Part shown: in pieces, positions 1-11,066 of the stretch | Position numbering within the stretch: position 1 is the stretch's first letter | Layout: each line of letters starts with the position of its first letter | DNA from: Hybos culiciformis | Lineage: Eukaryota > Arthropoda > Insecta > Diptera > Hybotidae | Reading direction: 5' to 3' | Length of the DNA stretch: 64,000 bases | Assembly (NCBI GenBank): GCA_964007475.1 | Contig: OZ023273.1 | Location: forward strand, 105,460,485 to 105,524,484 | Position numbers and translations under genes: made by a program | The notes under the pieces: model-generated | Database searches by the model: none | What the model saw: only the letters and a program-made list of their open reading frames with translations | What the model was told of the DNA's origin: nothing

Positions 1-2670
1 GTACATTATTATTGTATATTTTATAAATGTTAAATTTCATTTAGAATTCCTGTGAAAATAATAATAATAATAATAATATAGAAAGAATTTATGCAAAAAA
101 AAAAGAAAAAAAAAAAGTGTATAAATAAGAGAAATAAAACGAATTTATATGTTAAAATTATGCAACATTATGTTTATTTTTTATTTTTTCTTTGTTAGAA
201 AATTTCCAATAATTTTATGTGTGAAAAGTTTGGTGTTCATATATCTGCTCGATTTGTCAAGGTGGATTAATTTATGGTTAATATATGTTTTTTTTTCTTC
301 TTGTCGTTGAACGATTGATGAACATAAGTACTATAATTGGATGCTTTTTTTTTGTTAAATTAATATGTTAACAATAATGTCAATTTCTGAAGGTGTTAAT
401 GTTAAAATATAAATATATAGATTTAAATATATGTATATGTAGGAGAATATACTGTTTAAGATGAAGATAATGTTTTGTATTTATATACATTTAATATCAG
501 GCTTTAACTGTTTTATGTTCTAATCTAAGTCAGACCAGACTTATTGTTACCCGTTAAATAAATATATTAAATGTTCAATTCTTGGATATTTGTGATACCA
601 AAATTTTGACATACTTTTTGGAATTTAATATAGTATTATATAAAATGAAGAAAAAATAATTTTTTTTTAAGTGTATTAAAAAAAAAAAAAACAACGTATG
701 TCACAATATTACTAAAAAAAACATAAAAAGAACATGTAAAAAAAAAGCAAAAAAAAAAAAAAAGAAATAAATAAATAAAAAGTAAATAAATTGAATTTAT
801 GAAATTTTTCTTTCTTAATAAAATGTTACATATATGTTTCATCTTCAGTTTCATCGAGAATAAAATAAAATCGAAAAGATAAAATAAAATAAGGATCGAT
901 GCTTGTTGATTTTATTTAATTTAATTTTATTTTATTTCATTTCATTTAATTTTTTTTATATTTTATTTATTTTTTATTTTTGGCAATATGATGTCATTTT
1001 GTTATTTTATCAGATCAATATTATATAATTTAGTGAATTTTTGTTAAAAGAAAAATAAAAATACAATGTATATATACAACACTAAATATGAACTAAACAT
1101 ACGTAAATACATTTTTCTTCTTTTTTATTTTTATTGATTGTCAGATATTATATTATATGTAGTTAGAAAGACTAGGACACCCAATTTTCAAATATAAATT
1201 GAGAAAATATAAAAGATTGACAACAATCAAACAAAAAATAAAATAAATTTTATTTATGTGTAGTGTATAATATATAGTTTTTTTTTTTTAATTTTACTTC
1301 CCTTAAATTTTTCTGTTTAATTTTCATTATATTTTTGTAAAGACATATGTGCATAAATAACATACTTGGTATAGTTAATTGATTTCTTAAATTTGTTAGA
1401 ATTGAGATTAGACATTAGAGATGTTATGTTAGATATTAAATCAGGACTATTTCTGAGGTAATTAATTATAAATTACAGTGTGGAATATGGAATCTTAAAT
1501 TAATAAAATATCATTTTGATAAAGCATTAATTTGAGAGTGGGTTTATTTGTACATTTGGATATCTGAGAAGATCGAAATCCTTTTTTTTTTACCATTTTT
1601 TTAAGATAGCTAAGATTTAAATTCCCCAGCATTAAGGACATTCAAATTTTTAGAACAAATGCATTTTTCATAAACCTAAAAGACACATACTTAAATGTAT
1701 ATATGTATACTTTTAAAGTTTAAAGTTAACTTTTATTTGAATTATACCTTTTTTGGGTGTATTGAAAATTTTTATTACTCAGGAGAAAGAAAATAAAATA
1801 AAAATTTGAATGATGTAATGTTATAATAACAAACCATATGCATGCATATGTAACTAACTATATTTATATACATATATTAACATGAATTCAAATTCTTCTT
1901 TGGAGCATAATATAAAAAATAATTTTGAATGGTTTTAAAAGAATTTTTTTGGAAACTTTCCAATTTTTAGTTTTATTTTATTTTGTTTTTTCTTTTTTTT
2001 TTATTTAGCTTGAATATGTATGAAAAAAAAAACATCATAAATGAAAACTGAATGTATATAGATAATATTCCATAAACATATAAATAGATATATATTTTTT
2101 TTGGATAAAAAACCTTCCTTGTAGGTACATTTCCGTCTCGTTTATATTATGTAAAAACATTACGTCATAATTGTGGTTCTTTGAAGTTAAATCAAAATTT
2201 TATTATGAATAAAAGATTAAAAAAAAACATTTTTTTTTCTTATATCACTAAAAGTTCAGAAATTTTGACCATATAACAGTAATATTAAATTGAATATACA
2301 GAATCAAAAATTTTCAAATATTTGTTTGTATGTAGCATTTTTAAACACTGTGATGTTAGTTTTCATTCAATTTACAAATTTACAAAATTACAAATTTAAG
2401 TTTGATCTATGATTCGGTGTGCTAAGAAATATGCTTAGAAATTTTATAAAAAAATAAAAATATTTGTTGTCATGTCTCATCCCAGTTTGATCAATAGATC
2501 ATTTCTAGGCAATTTCAGTTTTTTAATACAAGGCTTAAAATTGTGCAATAAGAAAAAGATAGTTAATTAAAAAAAGAGTAAATTAATTTTCATTCATACA
2601 TTTTTTCTGTTCTATTAGGACTTCAAGGTCTGAAAACACTTAATGCCAAAACTATATTAAAGGATGCTTG
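1..2670. other. AT-rich non-coding stretch
   Basis: No gene is visible. The stretch consists of A/T homopolymers and short AT words. It holds an (AAT)n microsatellite at 57-78 and a perfect 16-bp palindrome CATATGCATGCATATG at 1835-1850. The only longer frame (636-854, minus) is poly-Phe/poly-Lys encoded by homopolymers and is not credible as a protein. Confidence 0.7.
57..78. repeat. (AAT)n microsatellite
   Basis: About seven uninterrupted AAT triplets are present. Similar tracts occur at about 13495-13517, 18588-18606 and 32625-32641. Confidence 0.9.
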
Positions 2671-3562
2671 CACTCAAAAAAATTTTTAGGTAAAATTTTT
2701 GGGTTGATTTTTTGGTAACCAAGAAATTTACCAAATAACTGTTTTTTTTTTCTTTAACCAAAATATTTACCAAAATTTTACAAAATATGTTTGAAATTTC
2801 TTAAAATATTTTTATTTACCCAAAAACTCACCAAAATTTAACTAATACACGTTTACAACCAAAAGTTTAACCAAAAATATTTGTAGATTTTATGTTAAAC
2901 TTTTTGGTAACCTGAAAAATTACAAAATGGTTCATTTTAACCGAAGTAAGTACCAAAAATTTTGCTAAATATATATATATTTTTTTGTTTTTTTTGAGTA
3001 CCTAAAAAATCACTAAAATTTCACCAAAATACTCTTTGTTGCCAAAATGTCAACCAAAAATTAGCAATACTGAGATTGCCGGTTTGTTTTCTCGGCGTTT
3101 TTTTCTTATCAAGTACCTTTTTTCATTCCGGTAATGAAAACAGTTTAAACCTTAATGTGAGAAAAGACGTAGAACTCCCGTTCTTGCAACCTAGCCTAAT
3201 TTAACCTAAAATATCACCGAATTTTTGGTGATTTTGTGGTTCTTTTTCGGTTACACCAGGGAATTTATATTTTCTATTTTACACACATACATAATTTTAG
3301 CTCAGTGGAAGAGTGATCGATTGAAATGCCAAAGAATCCCCAAGAAGGCATAATAAAAAAAATTAATTAAGAATAAATAAAAATTAAATAAAATAAAAAT
3401 AAATAAATAAATTAGAATTATATAAATAAAAAAACTTTTTGCTCCTATAACCGAAAATTACAACAAAAAAAAACTACCTAAAAATTTACCAAATTTCACC
3501 AAAATTTTTGAGTTGACTTTTATGGCATTTTGGGTTGATTTTACCAAATATTTTTTTGGGTG
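2671..3562. mobile_element. Word-built non-autonomous element with imperfect terminal inverted repeats
   Basis: The left end reads CACTCAAAAAAATTTTTAGG, and the reverse complement of the right end reads CACCCAAAAAAATATTTGG. Both continue into GGTAAAAT and GGTTGATTTT-type sequence, giving an inverted repeat of about 30 bp with few mismatches. The first 400 bp and last 100 bp are dense in degenerate copies of the words CCAAAATTT, ACCAAAA and GGTAAATTTTTGG. I see no coding capacity and no convincing target duplication, so I do not assign a superfamily. The middle (about 3080-3430) is not built from these words and contains a tRNA-like segment, suggesting a nested insertion. Confidence 0.6.
3290..3425 (+). 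mobile_element. Possible tRNA-derived SINE relic nested in the 2671-3562 element
   Basis: TAGCTCAGTGG at 3298-3308 is an exact match to the RNA polymerase III A-box consensus TRGYNNANNGG and looks like a tRNA D-arm. It is followed by AAGAGTGATCGATTGAAATG. About 30 bases on is AGAATCCCC, where a B-box/T-arm should begin, but the B-box is degenerate. The segment runs into a tail rich in AAATA repeats (3350-3410), as SINE tails do. A chance A-box match inside a short hairpin-rich region cannot be excluded. Confidence 0.35.
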
Positions 3563-6028
3563 TGGTAATGAAAATATTTTGATAACGAAATATATTGGTA
3601 TTGAAACACACAGAAATATCTATGATATGGCTTGCTGAATATTTATTCTAATTTGTCGCCAACTTTAACAAACATAACTTGTTAATTAAAATAAAAACAT
3701 TTTTTTTTTTCTTATCTGTTTTTTTTTTAGCCATTAAATAAATGATAATGAAAAATAATTTCTATATGTTTTTTTTTTTTGTACTTTTGTCTTTTTGCAT
3801 GGTTCGTTAGTGTAATTTTTCAAAGTGCATAAAATAAAAAATAAAAAATAAACTATAAAAAAGAAAATGAATATATATGTAGTAGAGAAATTTTTACTAT
3901 TTGTTTTGTCCTCTTTTGATAGTTGAACAAAAGATATAGGGTCATAAAATATATAAAAATATTTCTAAATTTAATTAAATGCAAAATATTTTCAAATTAA
4001 AAATAAACATATAAAGTATTTTTTTATATGGTTATAAAATAAAATAAGAAATATTTTTGGAATTCAAAATGTTGCATAAAACTAACATATCATATGATGA
4101 AAAATAAAGGACAAGAAGTAGAAGTATTTTAAAGTAAGAGTTTCTTTTTTTGCTTTGATATTATTAGGTTCTAAGGTAATTAATTAATCAAATGTACTTC
4201 ATCTGCAATCAATTTAAAAATAATATTCTATAAACATTATGCTCTAGAAATAAATTTTATTTTAACTTTATTGTACACGTGCGACTTAAGCAAACATTCT
4301 ATTTTTTATGTGTAGAAGATTGCATACACGAGGCAGAGAAAATTAAAAATTTTAATTGTTTTTTTTTTAATAAATTTTCAATTTTTGAATAAAAATAATA
4401 GGTCTCTTCTATATGGTAGAAACAAAAACAAACAAAAAAACACATAAAAACAAAGATTATGTGTGAAGCCTCGGTTCTTTATTGCTAATTTTTTGACTTG
4501 TTGACTATTCCGTTGAATCACATATCAACAATTATAGCTTAAAAGCTGCTTGCGCCTAAATTTTCAACCAGGTCTGTATAAGTTCGAAAGTTATTTGTGA
4601 AAATTATTGAAGTTTTATTAAAATCAATTCTTGTGGTGCCTATCTGTGAATCAAAATTTTCAGTTCATCATGGTTTTAATAAATATTATAAAGGGTTATA
4701 GACAACAAAGTTAATTATAATTATAAATACAGTTTACAAATATTTCTCCAGTTGAGTAAAAGTATAAAATAGGTTCTTAAATTACTCTACATAAAACGAT
4801 ATAAAGTTGTTTTTTATTACAATACTAGAAAAAAGCCTGCACAGAAAAAATAGTGCAGGCCCTAGCCTAGTAACTATGCCCTGTTTTTAGTCATTTCGAA
4901 AAGAATGTTTTATTTTTTTATTGATAAAGTACGCCTTGATTTTTTTGTTTACATTTTAAAGTTTTTATCAAAGTACGCCTTGCATTCAGTGTTGCATAGT
5001 CATTCAGTTATTTTATTTATTATGTACGTTCAAAAAAATAAATAGAGGAAAGTGCCAACACTGTCAAGGTCGTTTAAGAGGTGAGTTCACCTTTTATTAT
5101 ATTAGATGTCTACAATAAATGGAGAGCTTGATATCGAAATAGGTTCTCTCAACAGAAAGTCTAAATCCAATGCAGCCGTAGTCTAAACTTCTTTAATAAG
5201 TATGTAGAAAAATCAAAAAAATTTACATAAATTAAATGATAATCAAAAGAAAAGACATCTCTTAATAATTTACAATTTAAAAAAAATGTGTGCTCGAAAG
5301 TTTGTGTTCATCATTCTCATTTCTTCCATTTCTTCATAATAATATTTTACTACAAAAATATTTGTTTATTTGTTTCCATTTTGGTCATTATATTAATGAA
5401 AATACATATGCAGTGCAGTTTCTTCGTAAAAAGTTAGATATTATATAAAACATTAAATTATGCAAATTTGTAAAAATATGTACATGAAAATAAACAATCT
5501 GCAAGTACAAATTCTTAATAACTTTTAAAAACAAAAAACAGCTGGGAGTCACATAACATTTGAATTTCTTTTTTTTTTATCACAATAAAATAGTATATTT
5601 GTTCTTTTTTTTTTTCATTAAAAATTAATGTATTTCTATTTTTTTTTTTAATTTTTATATAAATAAGAAAATAATCTCTTGCAATTAAGTTAGAGATAGT
5701 GAAATGAAATCTTTTTGGCGTGCATGTTTCATTTTATATATTAATTTATTAGTGACTTTATTTTTTTAACATAGAACTGGCACAAATCTATTTTTAGTTT
5801 CAAACAGATGGAGGATGCAAATATCTTCAAATTAGAAAAAAAAAACCAGTAAATAACACCGGCAAGCTTTATGGCGTGTATAGGGATAAAAAACCCTGAA
5901 ATAACAAACCTTAAGTATAGTTTCCAAGGATGTTTTCTTTAGAAATTGCTTCTATTGCTAATATTTAGAATAATAAAAATTAATAATTAGATCTTGTTAT
6001 GAAAAAATATATAAAAATTTTATTCGTT
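3563..6028. other. AT-rich non-coding stretch with a small hairpin and a 13-bp direct repeat
   Basis: No gene is visible. A perfect 8-bp stem GCCTGCAC/GTGCAGGC lies at 4835-4860 around a poly-A loop. About 65 bases downstream AAAGTACGCCTTG occurs twice (4926-4938 and 4970-4982). The rest is simple AT-rich sequence. Confidence 0.65.
4835..4982. repeat. Hairpin plus 13-bp direct repeat
   Basis: The stem GCCTGCAC...GTGCAGGC (4835-4860) is followed by two exact copies of AAAGTACGCCTTG whose starts are 44 bases apart. GC-containing exact repeats are uncommon in this background. They could be debris of a transposon end. No terminal repeats or target duplication were found to define an element. Confidence 0.4.
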
Positions 6029-6037
6029 GAGAAAATT

Positions 6038-7056
6038 GGTGGAGGCTCTTCAGCCGGACAATTCTTAGTAATTGAAGTCACAATTACTGAGCATTTAGTG
6101 CTTAATTTGTGACTATTAGTGCCACAAAAACTAGAATTTGTGCTCGCTTGGTTTTTGAGAAATTTTGATTTTCGAATTTCGAACATGGATCAAGGGGTCT
6201 CTCTGGCCGGATTCGAATTTCGAAAAAATAATGATGCTATCATTTAGTGCTTAATTTGTGCCTATTTGTGCTACAAAAACTAGAATTTGTGCTCTTCAAA
6301 ATTATGTGAAAACAATTTTTTTTAGATAGGCCAAATTTCCAAAATTTGAACCGAATTTTTTTTCGTCGAATTTAGAAAAATCGAAAATGCCACCATTTAG
6401 TGCTTAATTTGTGCTTGCGTTTACTGTACTCTGTGAAGGGTGTCGCAAAATTAGAAGGGTGGGGTGCGGGGCGGCGGGCGGGCGAACTAGTGGTTGGTCA
6501 GTGGGATTTGCGGCGCGCGCGCCGCAAATCCCACTGACCAACCACTAGTTCGCCCGCCCGCCGCCCCGCACCCCACCCTGATAGCTGAAGTTGAAATTTT
6601 TTCGAACTTACTTTTTTTTCGGCGCAGCATATATTTTTTTTTTGATAAAACAAATCATCACAAAGTACAATAAACGCAAGCACAAATTAAGCACTAAATG
6701 GTGGCATTTTCGCTTTTTCTAAATTCGACGAAAAAAAATTCGGTTCAAATTTTGGAATTTTGGCCTAAACTAAAAAAAATTGTTTTTACATAATTTTGAA
6801 GAGCACAAATTCTAGTTTTTGTAGCACAAATAGGCACAAATTAAGCACTAAATAATACCGTCTTTATTTTTATGGAAATTCGAATCCGGCCAGAAATACA
6901 ACTTTGACCCATGTTCGAAATTCGAAAATCAAAGTTTCTCAAAAACTAAGCGAGCACAAATTCTAGTTTTATGGCACTAATAGTCACAAATTAAGCACTA
7001 TACTCAATAATTGTGGCATCAATTACCAAGAATTGTCCGGCTGAAGAGCCCCCACC
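6038..7056. mobile_element. Foldback element A, copy 1 (FB/Mutator-like, non-autonomous)
   Basis: This is a 1019-bp palindromic element. The left end starts GGTGGAGGCTCTTCAGCCGG and the right end is its inverse with GGGGG in place of GGAGG. It is flanked by near-identical 9-mers, GAGAAAATT (6029-6037) and GAGAAAGTT (7057-7065), read here as a target duplication. Each arm of about 400 bp holds three tandem segments beginning ATTTAGTGCTTAATTTGTG. The inner segments contain CACAAAAACTAGAATTTGTG. The centre is a GC-rich palindrome (6457-6578) flanked by short unique spacers that differ on the two sides. It has no transposase gene. Nine-base target duplications and repetitive inverted arms are known for Drosophila FB elements and the Mutator superfamily; assignment here is by that structure only. 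Copy 2 lies at 32897-33917 in opposite orientation. Confidence 0.85.
6457..6578. repeat. Perfect 122-bp GC-rich palindrome (core of element A1)
   Basis: Each half is 61 bp, and the axis falls between 6517 and 6518 inside CGGCGCGCGCGCCG. I compared the two halves base by base and found no mismatch and no spacer. Each half starts with G-runs (GGGTGGGGTGCGGGG) and then contains GTGGTTGGTCAGTGGG and ATTTGCGGCG. The core is about 70% G+C inside DNA that is about 80% A+T. The G-runs fit a G-quadruplex pattern on each strand. A homologous core sits at 33378-33497 and a diverged one at 42211-42338. Confidence 0.95.
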
Positions 7057-7065
7057 GAGAAAGTT

Positions 7066-8581
7066 TTGTGTTTTATGAAAATTAATAAACAAATTTCCAT
7101 TTCTACTAGAATATAGCTTTCAGAATTGTAATTGATGTCACACGAACCCATCTAAAGCGAACTTTGTATACAAAGACATGTCTAAAAATTGGTACAATTG
7201 AGATTCTGATGCTCAGAGTTGTTTGATAATTCTTGTTTTTATTGCTTTTACCCATTCAAATATAAGAATTTTTTCGATTTTTTTATTTGAGAAGTACATA
7301 GGTATTTCAACATTACGAAAAATTTATTAGCTTAACAGATAACAGAAATAAACAGAAATGGGTTACTTTTCATAAATCTGATGCTCTTTGAGTGGATATT
7401 AAAAACTGGCATTTTGTAACATAATCGACAACATGATAAGCTTCAGCATTATATAAGCATTACAAAAAGCTTGTTCCAAAGATGATTTTGAATACTATCA
7501 CATCTATGATAATTCGAAGAAATAAACTTTAATTGATCCAATAAAAATGAAATCTTCGACCTTATTGTGTTCATTCGCGTAACTTGTAATTTCATATAAT
7601 AAAAATATCATTTATTCTATCTTGCTGTTAAGCTTCAGGCTTTCATTTCACAGTATTGTAGGTGTATCTCTATAGTTTACTTGCAATACACAAAAAAAAG
7701 AGCTTTTATTGTATATATAATGTTGAAAAAAAAAATCTTCCAAATTCAAATTTGAATTGAAAGGCAGCTGTTCGTCCACAATAACATTAATTATTATGCA
7801 GAAAAACAATTCATTGTGAAAATAATAATGAATTTTAATCAGCAGGAACATAAATTTATAATAATTGTGCATTGAAAAATAATTTCTGTAAAAGAAAAAC
7901 AATTTATGCGATTTTTTTTTTGTGTTTTTATATTTAATCTCAAACCAAGCGAAATTTTTAATGAAATTCTGAATTGGAAGAAAATTATGCCATTTTTATT
8001 TAACTGTTATTGTTTTTTTTTTCCTTTTTTTTTTTTTAGTAATTAAAGCTCCCCGTATGAATTTATTTTTCCGGGAGAAAATCATTAATTAACCGCAAAG
8101 TTTTTATTGTGTATTCAGAATTCATACTTATTTTTACTTTTATGGTTTATTTGTAATTTTCATAAATTAAAATTACGTTATAATTGGCCTATTTCTGATT
8201 AAATTGTAAACTTTATAGGTACTCTCTATAGTGAGGTATATTTCTTGGAAATCGTTTGAATACACTGAAAAAATTTTTTTATAATTCAATAACTTGATAA
8301 GTGATAAGCTTTTTGACTATATTTTATTTAAAAAATTGAGGTGACATTTTAATAGCTTGAAATTTATGAAAATTACAGCCAATTTACAAATGAATTATTA
8401 GGCCCTGTTTGACCATTTTGGTTTATAATTACTGCTGAAATCCAGCTTAATCCTTGGCCACAATCGGAGGATAATAATTTAATTAATTTAATTTAACAGA
8501 CACCTAATATTCATATTGATGTTAGGCACTTTGTTTTTTCAGGCTCATATAATTCACCCGGATGAAAATTAGTAATCCACT
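7066..8581. other. AT-rich non-coding stretch
   Basis: No gene or clear repeat is seen. The frame at 7648-7902 (minus) is low-complexity and unsupported. Confidence 0.65.
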
Positions 8582-8636
8582 AATAGTAGATTATTGTATA
8601 TGTAAACTAAATTTGTTATTAATTAAGAGTTCTGTA

Positions 8637-8729
8637 TACACAAAAATCCATTGACACGAGTCAATACTTATATCACGAGACCGAATGTCGAGTGATATAA
8701 ATTGATAAGTGTCAATGTATTTTTGTGTA
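8637..8729. repeat. Nested hairpin in element D half copy
   Basis: The outer stem TACACAAAAATCCATTGACAC pairs with GTGTCAATGTATTTTTGTGTA (one mismatch). An inner stem TTATATCAC/GTGATATAA encloses a loop around GAGACCGAATGTCGA. The same hairpin occurs at 26040-26134 and 26753-26836. Confidence 0.85.
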
Positions 8730-8924
8730 AATACAGAACGAGTTGTACAACAAATTTTGTTTAAATATCCAATATACTGTTTTAATGCGTAGGAGAGAGG
8801 TAGTTGCAAAGAGAGAATATTTTTTTTTCTCATTTTTTCTCATTTTTTTTTTGTATTTGGCTGTATTGAAATATTGTGAGAGATATTATGTTTGTTTAGG
8901 TATTACGTAATATTCAATTCGAAA

Positions 8925-9035
8925 CATCTAAATGATTTCATTATTTACGCTGATGCATCTAAATTTTTTCATTATATACGCTGATGAATCTAAATTTATT
9001 CATTATTTACGCAGATGCATCTAAATGATTGCATG
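8925..9035 (+). repeat. 31-bp tandem repeat, about 3.5 units
   Basis: The units start at 8925, 8956, 8987 and 9018 (partial). Their pattern is ATCTAAAT followed by TTCATTAT and TACGCWGATG. They lie inside the half copy of element D. The complete copy has only two such units in its right arm (around 26496-26552). Confidence 0.85.
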
Positions 9036-9122
9036 TTTATTGACGCATATAATACTCCATTTAGTGATCTAAATTCTATAGCACTAAATACAACATAACG
9101 ATCCCCAACGCATTAAAAACTT

Positions 9123-10832
9123 AAAAAATAATATATAAATTAAGTATATTTTATTGAATTTTATATTAAAATAATTTTGTCACTGATTATAGTTAAATAG
9201 TCTGCAACTGTGGTGAATCTCATCTTTAGATAGCTTCGATGAAAGAAATTACGTATATTTTTCATTGATTTGATAGAAATCCATCAAATAGTTTAATAAT
9301 TATGAATATTTTAATGTGGTGCTGTTTGTGCAACGAACTAACGAGCATTTAGCGAAAGTATATATTCATTTTTAATTTAAAACGAGCTTTAAATGAATTA
9401 TAACTTTATATTATCAGCTGCAAAATTTCAAAATTAATTAATATGCAAATCTTAATATTTTTTTTTGGTAGGTATATTTTTATAATGTTAATTCACTGAA
9501 TTAATCAAAGTCATAAATGTTTGTTTATTTTACCAAAAATTATTGAATAATTTAATATGCAACTTTTGCTTATGGTTGGTTGCAATATTAACAATAATAT
9601 TATGGCTAAGTAAAAAATATATTTTTATTTTGTATATATTTAAAATTAGCAACTTTTTATTAAATTTAAAAAAAAAATTTCAAGGAAAAGTCGTGCACAA
9701 TGAATTGGGAACTCATGGGATTAAGCCTAGATTAGCGAATAATTTAGAAGTTAGGTACTTGTTCTTAAAACTGGTTTATAGGTCAGAAAATATAGACCAA
9801 AATTAGAAGATAATAGAAAAAAGATTATTTAGATCTGAATATAGAGGAATAAAAGTTATTGCTTACATCAGTAGTATGAGAAAATATGAAAATATTCGAG
9901 GTATTACCATTAGTTTAAAATTTTTAAAGAATGGTTTCTCATTTATTATATTATTCTAAATCTAATATGTAAATAAAAAAATTTAATACAAAAATTTAAA
10001 AAAATTGTATAATGTTTTTATTTCATTAAAAATTTATTTTTTTTCTGAATTTTACATCTATGTATAATTTAAAATATTTCCAATAATGACTTATTGCTAC
10101 TAATATACAATATTATTGCCTACAAATTGATTTTACATAGTTCCTATATTTACAATATCTACATAGTGTTATTTATATGTTTATTAATTTAATAAAGTTT
10201 ATTGGAAATATGAGACAAAATTTATATTTCACCAATGAGTGGGCGAGCCATTTGTTCTTTAATTCACATTCCTTTTTCTATATTTTTTTTCCCTTAATAA
10301 AAAACATAAACATAAAAACAAAATATATTATATATATGTTTGTTGTGTAATTCGTTTTTATATATAAGTTTCAAAATTTATTTGAAAAGTTATTCGATAC
10401 TGTTTTTCTTTTCGTTTTTTTTTTAATCATAAAATCAGATTTAAATCGGTATAACATGTGTTTTGTGGACAAAATATCACCAATTAAAAATGTTGGTTTG
10501 ATTTATATTTGTTAATTTCAAAAAAGGTCTTTTAATCCTTAATTGGATAATAAAGTGTATTATTGTAAACTAACTATATATGTATTTGGATTTGAAAATA
10601 ATTTGAAATTGCGATAATATTCCATTATTAATGTTTTTATTTATTTATTTATTTGTGTACAATGTTTTTGGTGAATGAAATATTATAGGTATACCTAATA
10701 CATAAAAAAAGGAAAATTTTTCAACTGATCAATATAAGAAGAAATTAAGAAGTCATTAAAGAAAAAATGTTGAATTTAATATATAATTTAATAAATTTAT
10801 GTTATAAAAAAATGAATAAAAAAAATAATTGT
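9123..10832. other. AT-rich non-coding stretch with one weak reading frame
   Basis: The only item of note is a frame on the plus strand from 9543 to 9959, 138 codons interrupted by a single TAG at about 9804-9806. Its first third is hydrophobic low-complexity sequence. The middle reads NELGTHGIKPRLANNLEVRY and the part after the stop includes SMRKYENIRGITI. I recognise no family. Composition after residue 45 is more protein-like than most frames here, so a decayed coding fragment is possible but unproven. Confidence 0.5.
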
Positions 10833-11066
10833 TCAATTCTTTCGATTTAAATTTGGAGCCGGAAATAATTGTATAATATTATATATTGTAGTAGGATAGG
10901 ATTCATCTATATTACTATTCTAAATATTTGAAAAATTGGTAAAATTTTCAGCTCTTTGTGGTACCTTAAGTTCATAAGATGGAGTTGAATCGTTTTTTCT
11001 GATCATTTCTATATTTTTAGTATTTCGCGTCGGAGTTCTTAAAGAATTACAACCTTCAGAGTTTAG
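10833..11066 (-). pseudogene. Unrecognised coding-like remnant or candidate exon
   Basis: The minus strand has 48 open codons (11066 to 10923), then a TAG (10920-10922), then 28 more codons in the same frame to TGA (10833-10835). The translation is compositionally complex, unlike the homopolymer frames elsewhere; it includes NSLRTPTRNTKNIEM, NDSTPSYELKVPQRAENF and, after the stop, NIDESYPTTIYNI. A TACTAAC branch-like motif and an AG lie just upstream on this strand, compatible with a 3' splice site. A 45-base GTACCA...TTTAG segment could remove the stop in frame, but that is shorter than usual insect introns. No family is recognised. Alternatives are a decayed gene fragment or chance. Confidence 0.3.

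Larger units (their letters stand above)
8582..9122 (+). mobile_element. Half copy of palindromic element D
   Basis: The sequence begins AATAGTAGATTA, the same terminus as the complete element at 25986-26891. It then matches the reverse complement of that element's right arm almost base for base for about 540 bp: the same nested hairpin, the same GAGAGGTAGTTGCA, and the same TTTAGTGATCTAAATTCTAT. Homology stops within a few bases of the palindrome axis of the complete copy (near CGCATTAAAA), and no second arm follows. It carries three 31-bp tandem units (8925-9017) where the full copy's right arm has two. It is non-coding; the frame at 8591-8833 is a shadow of the hairpin region. Confidence 0.8.

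Noticed and set aside
9543..9959. 138 codons on the plus strand with one internal TAG
   Set aside because: The first third is hydrophobic low complexity from AT-rich DNA, no family is recognised, and such runs are expected at low frequency over six frames in 64 kb. Noted in the gap entry only.
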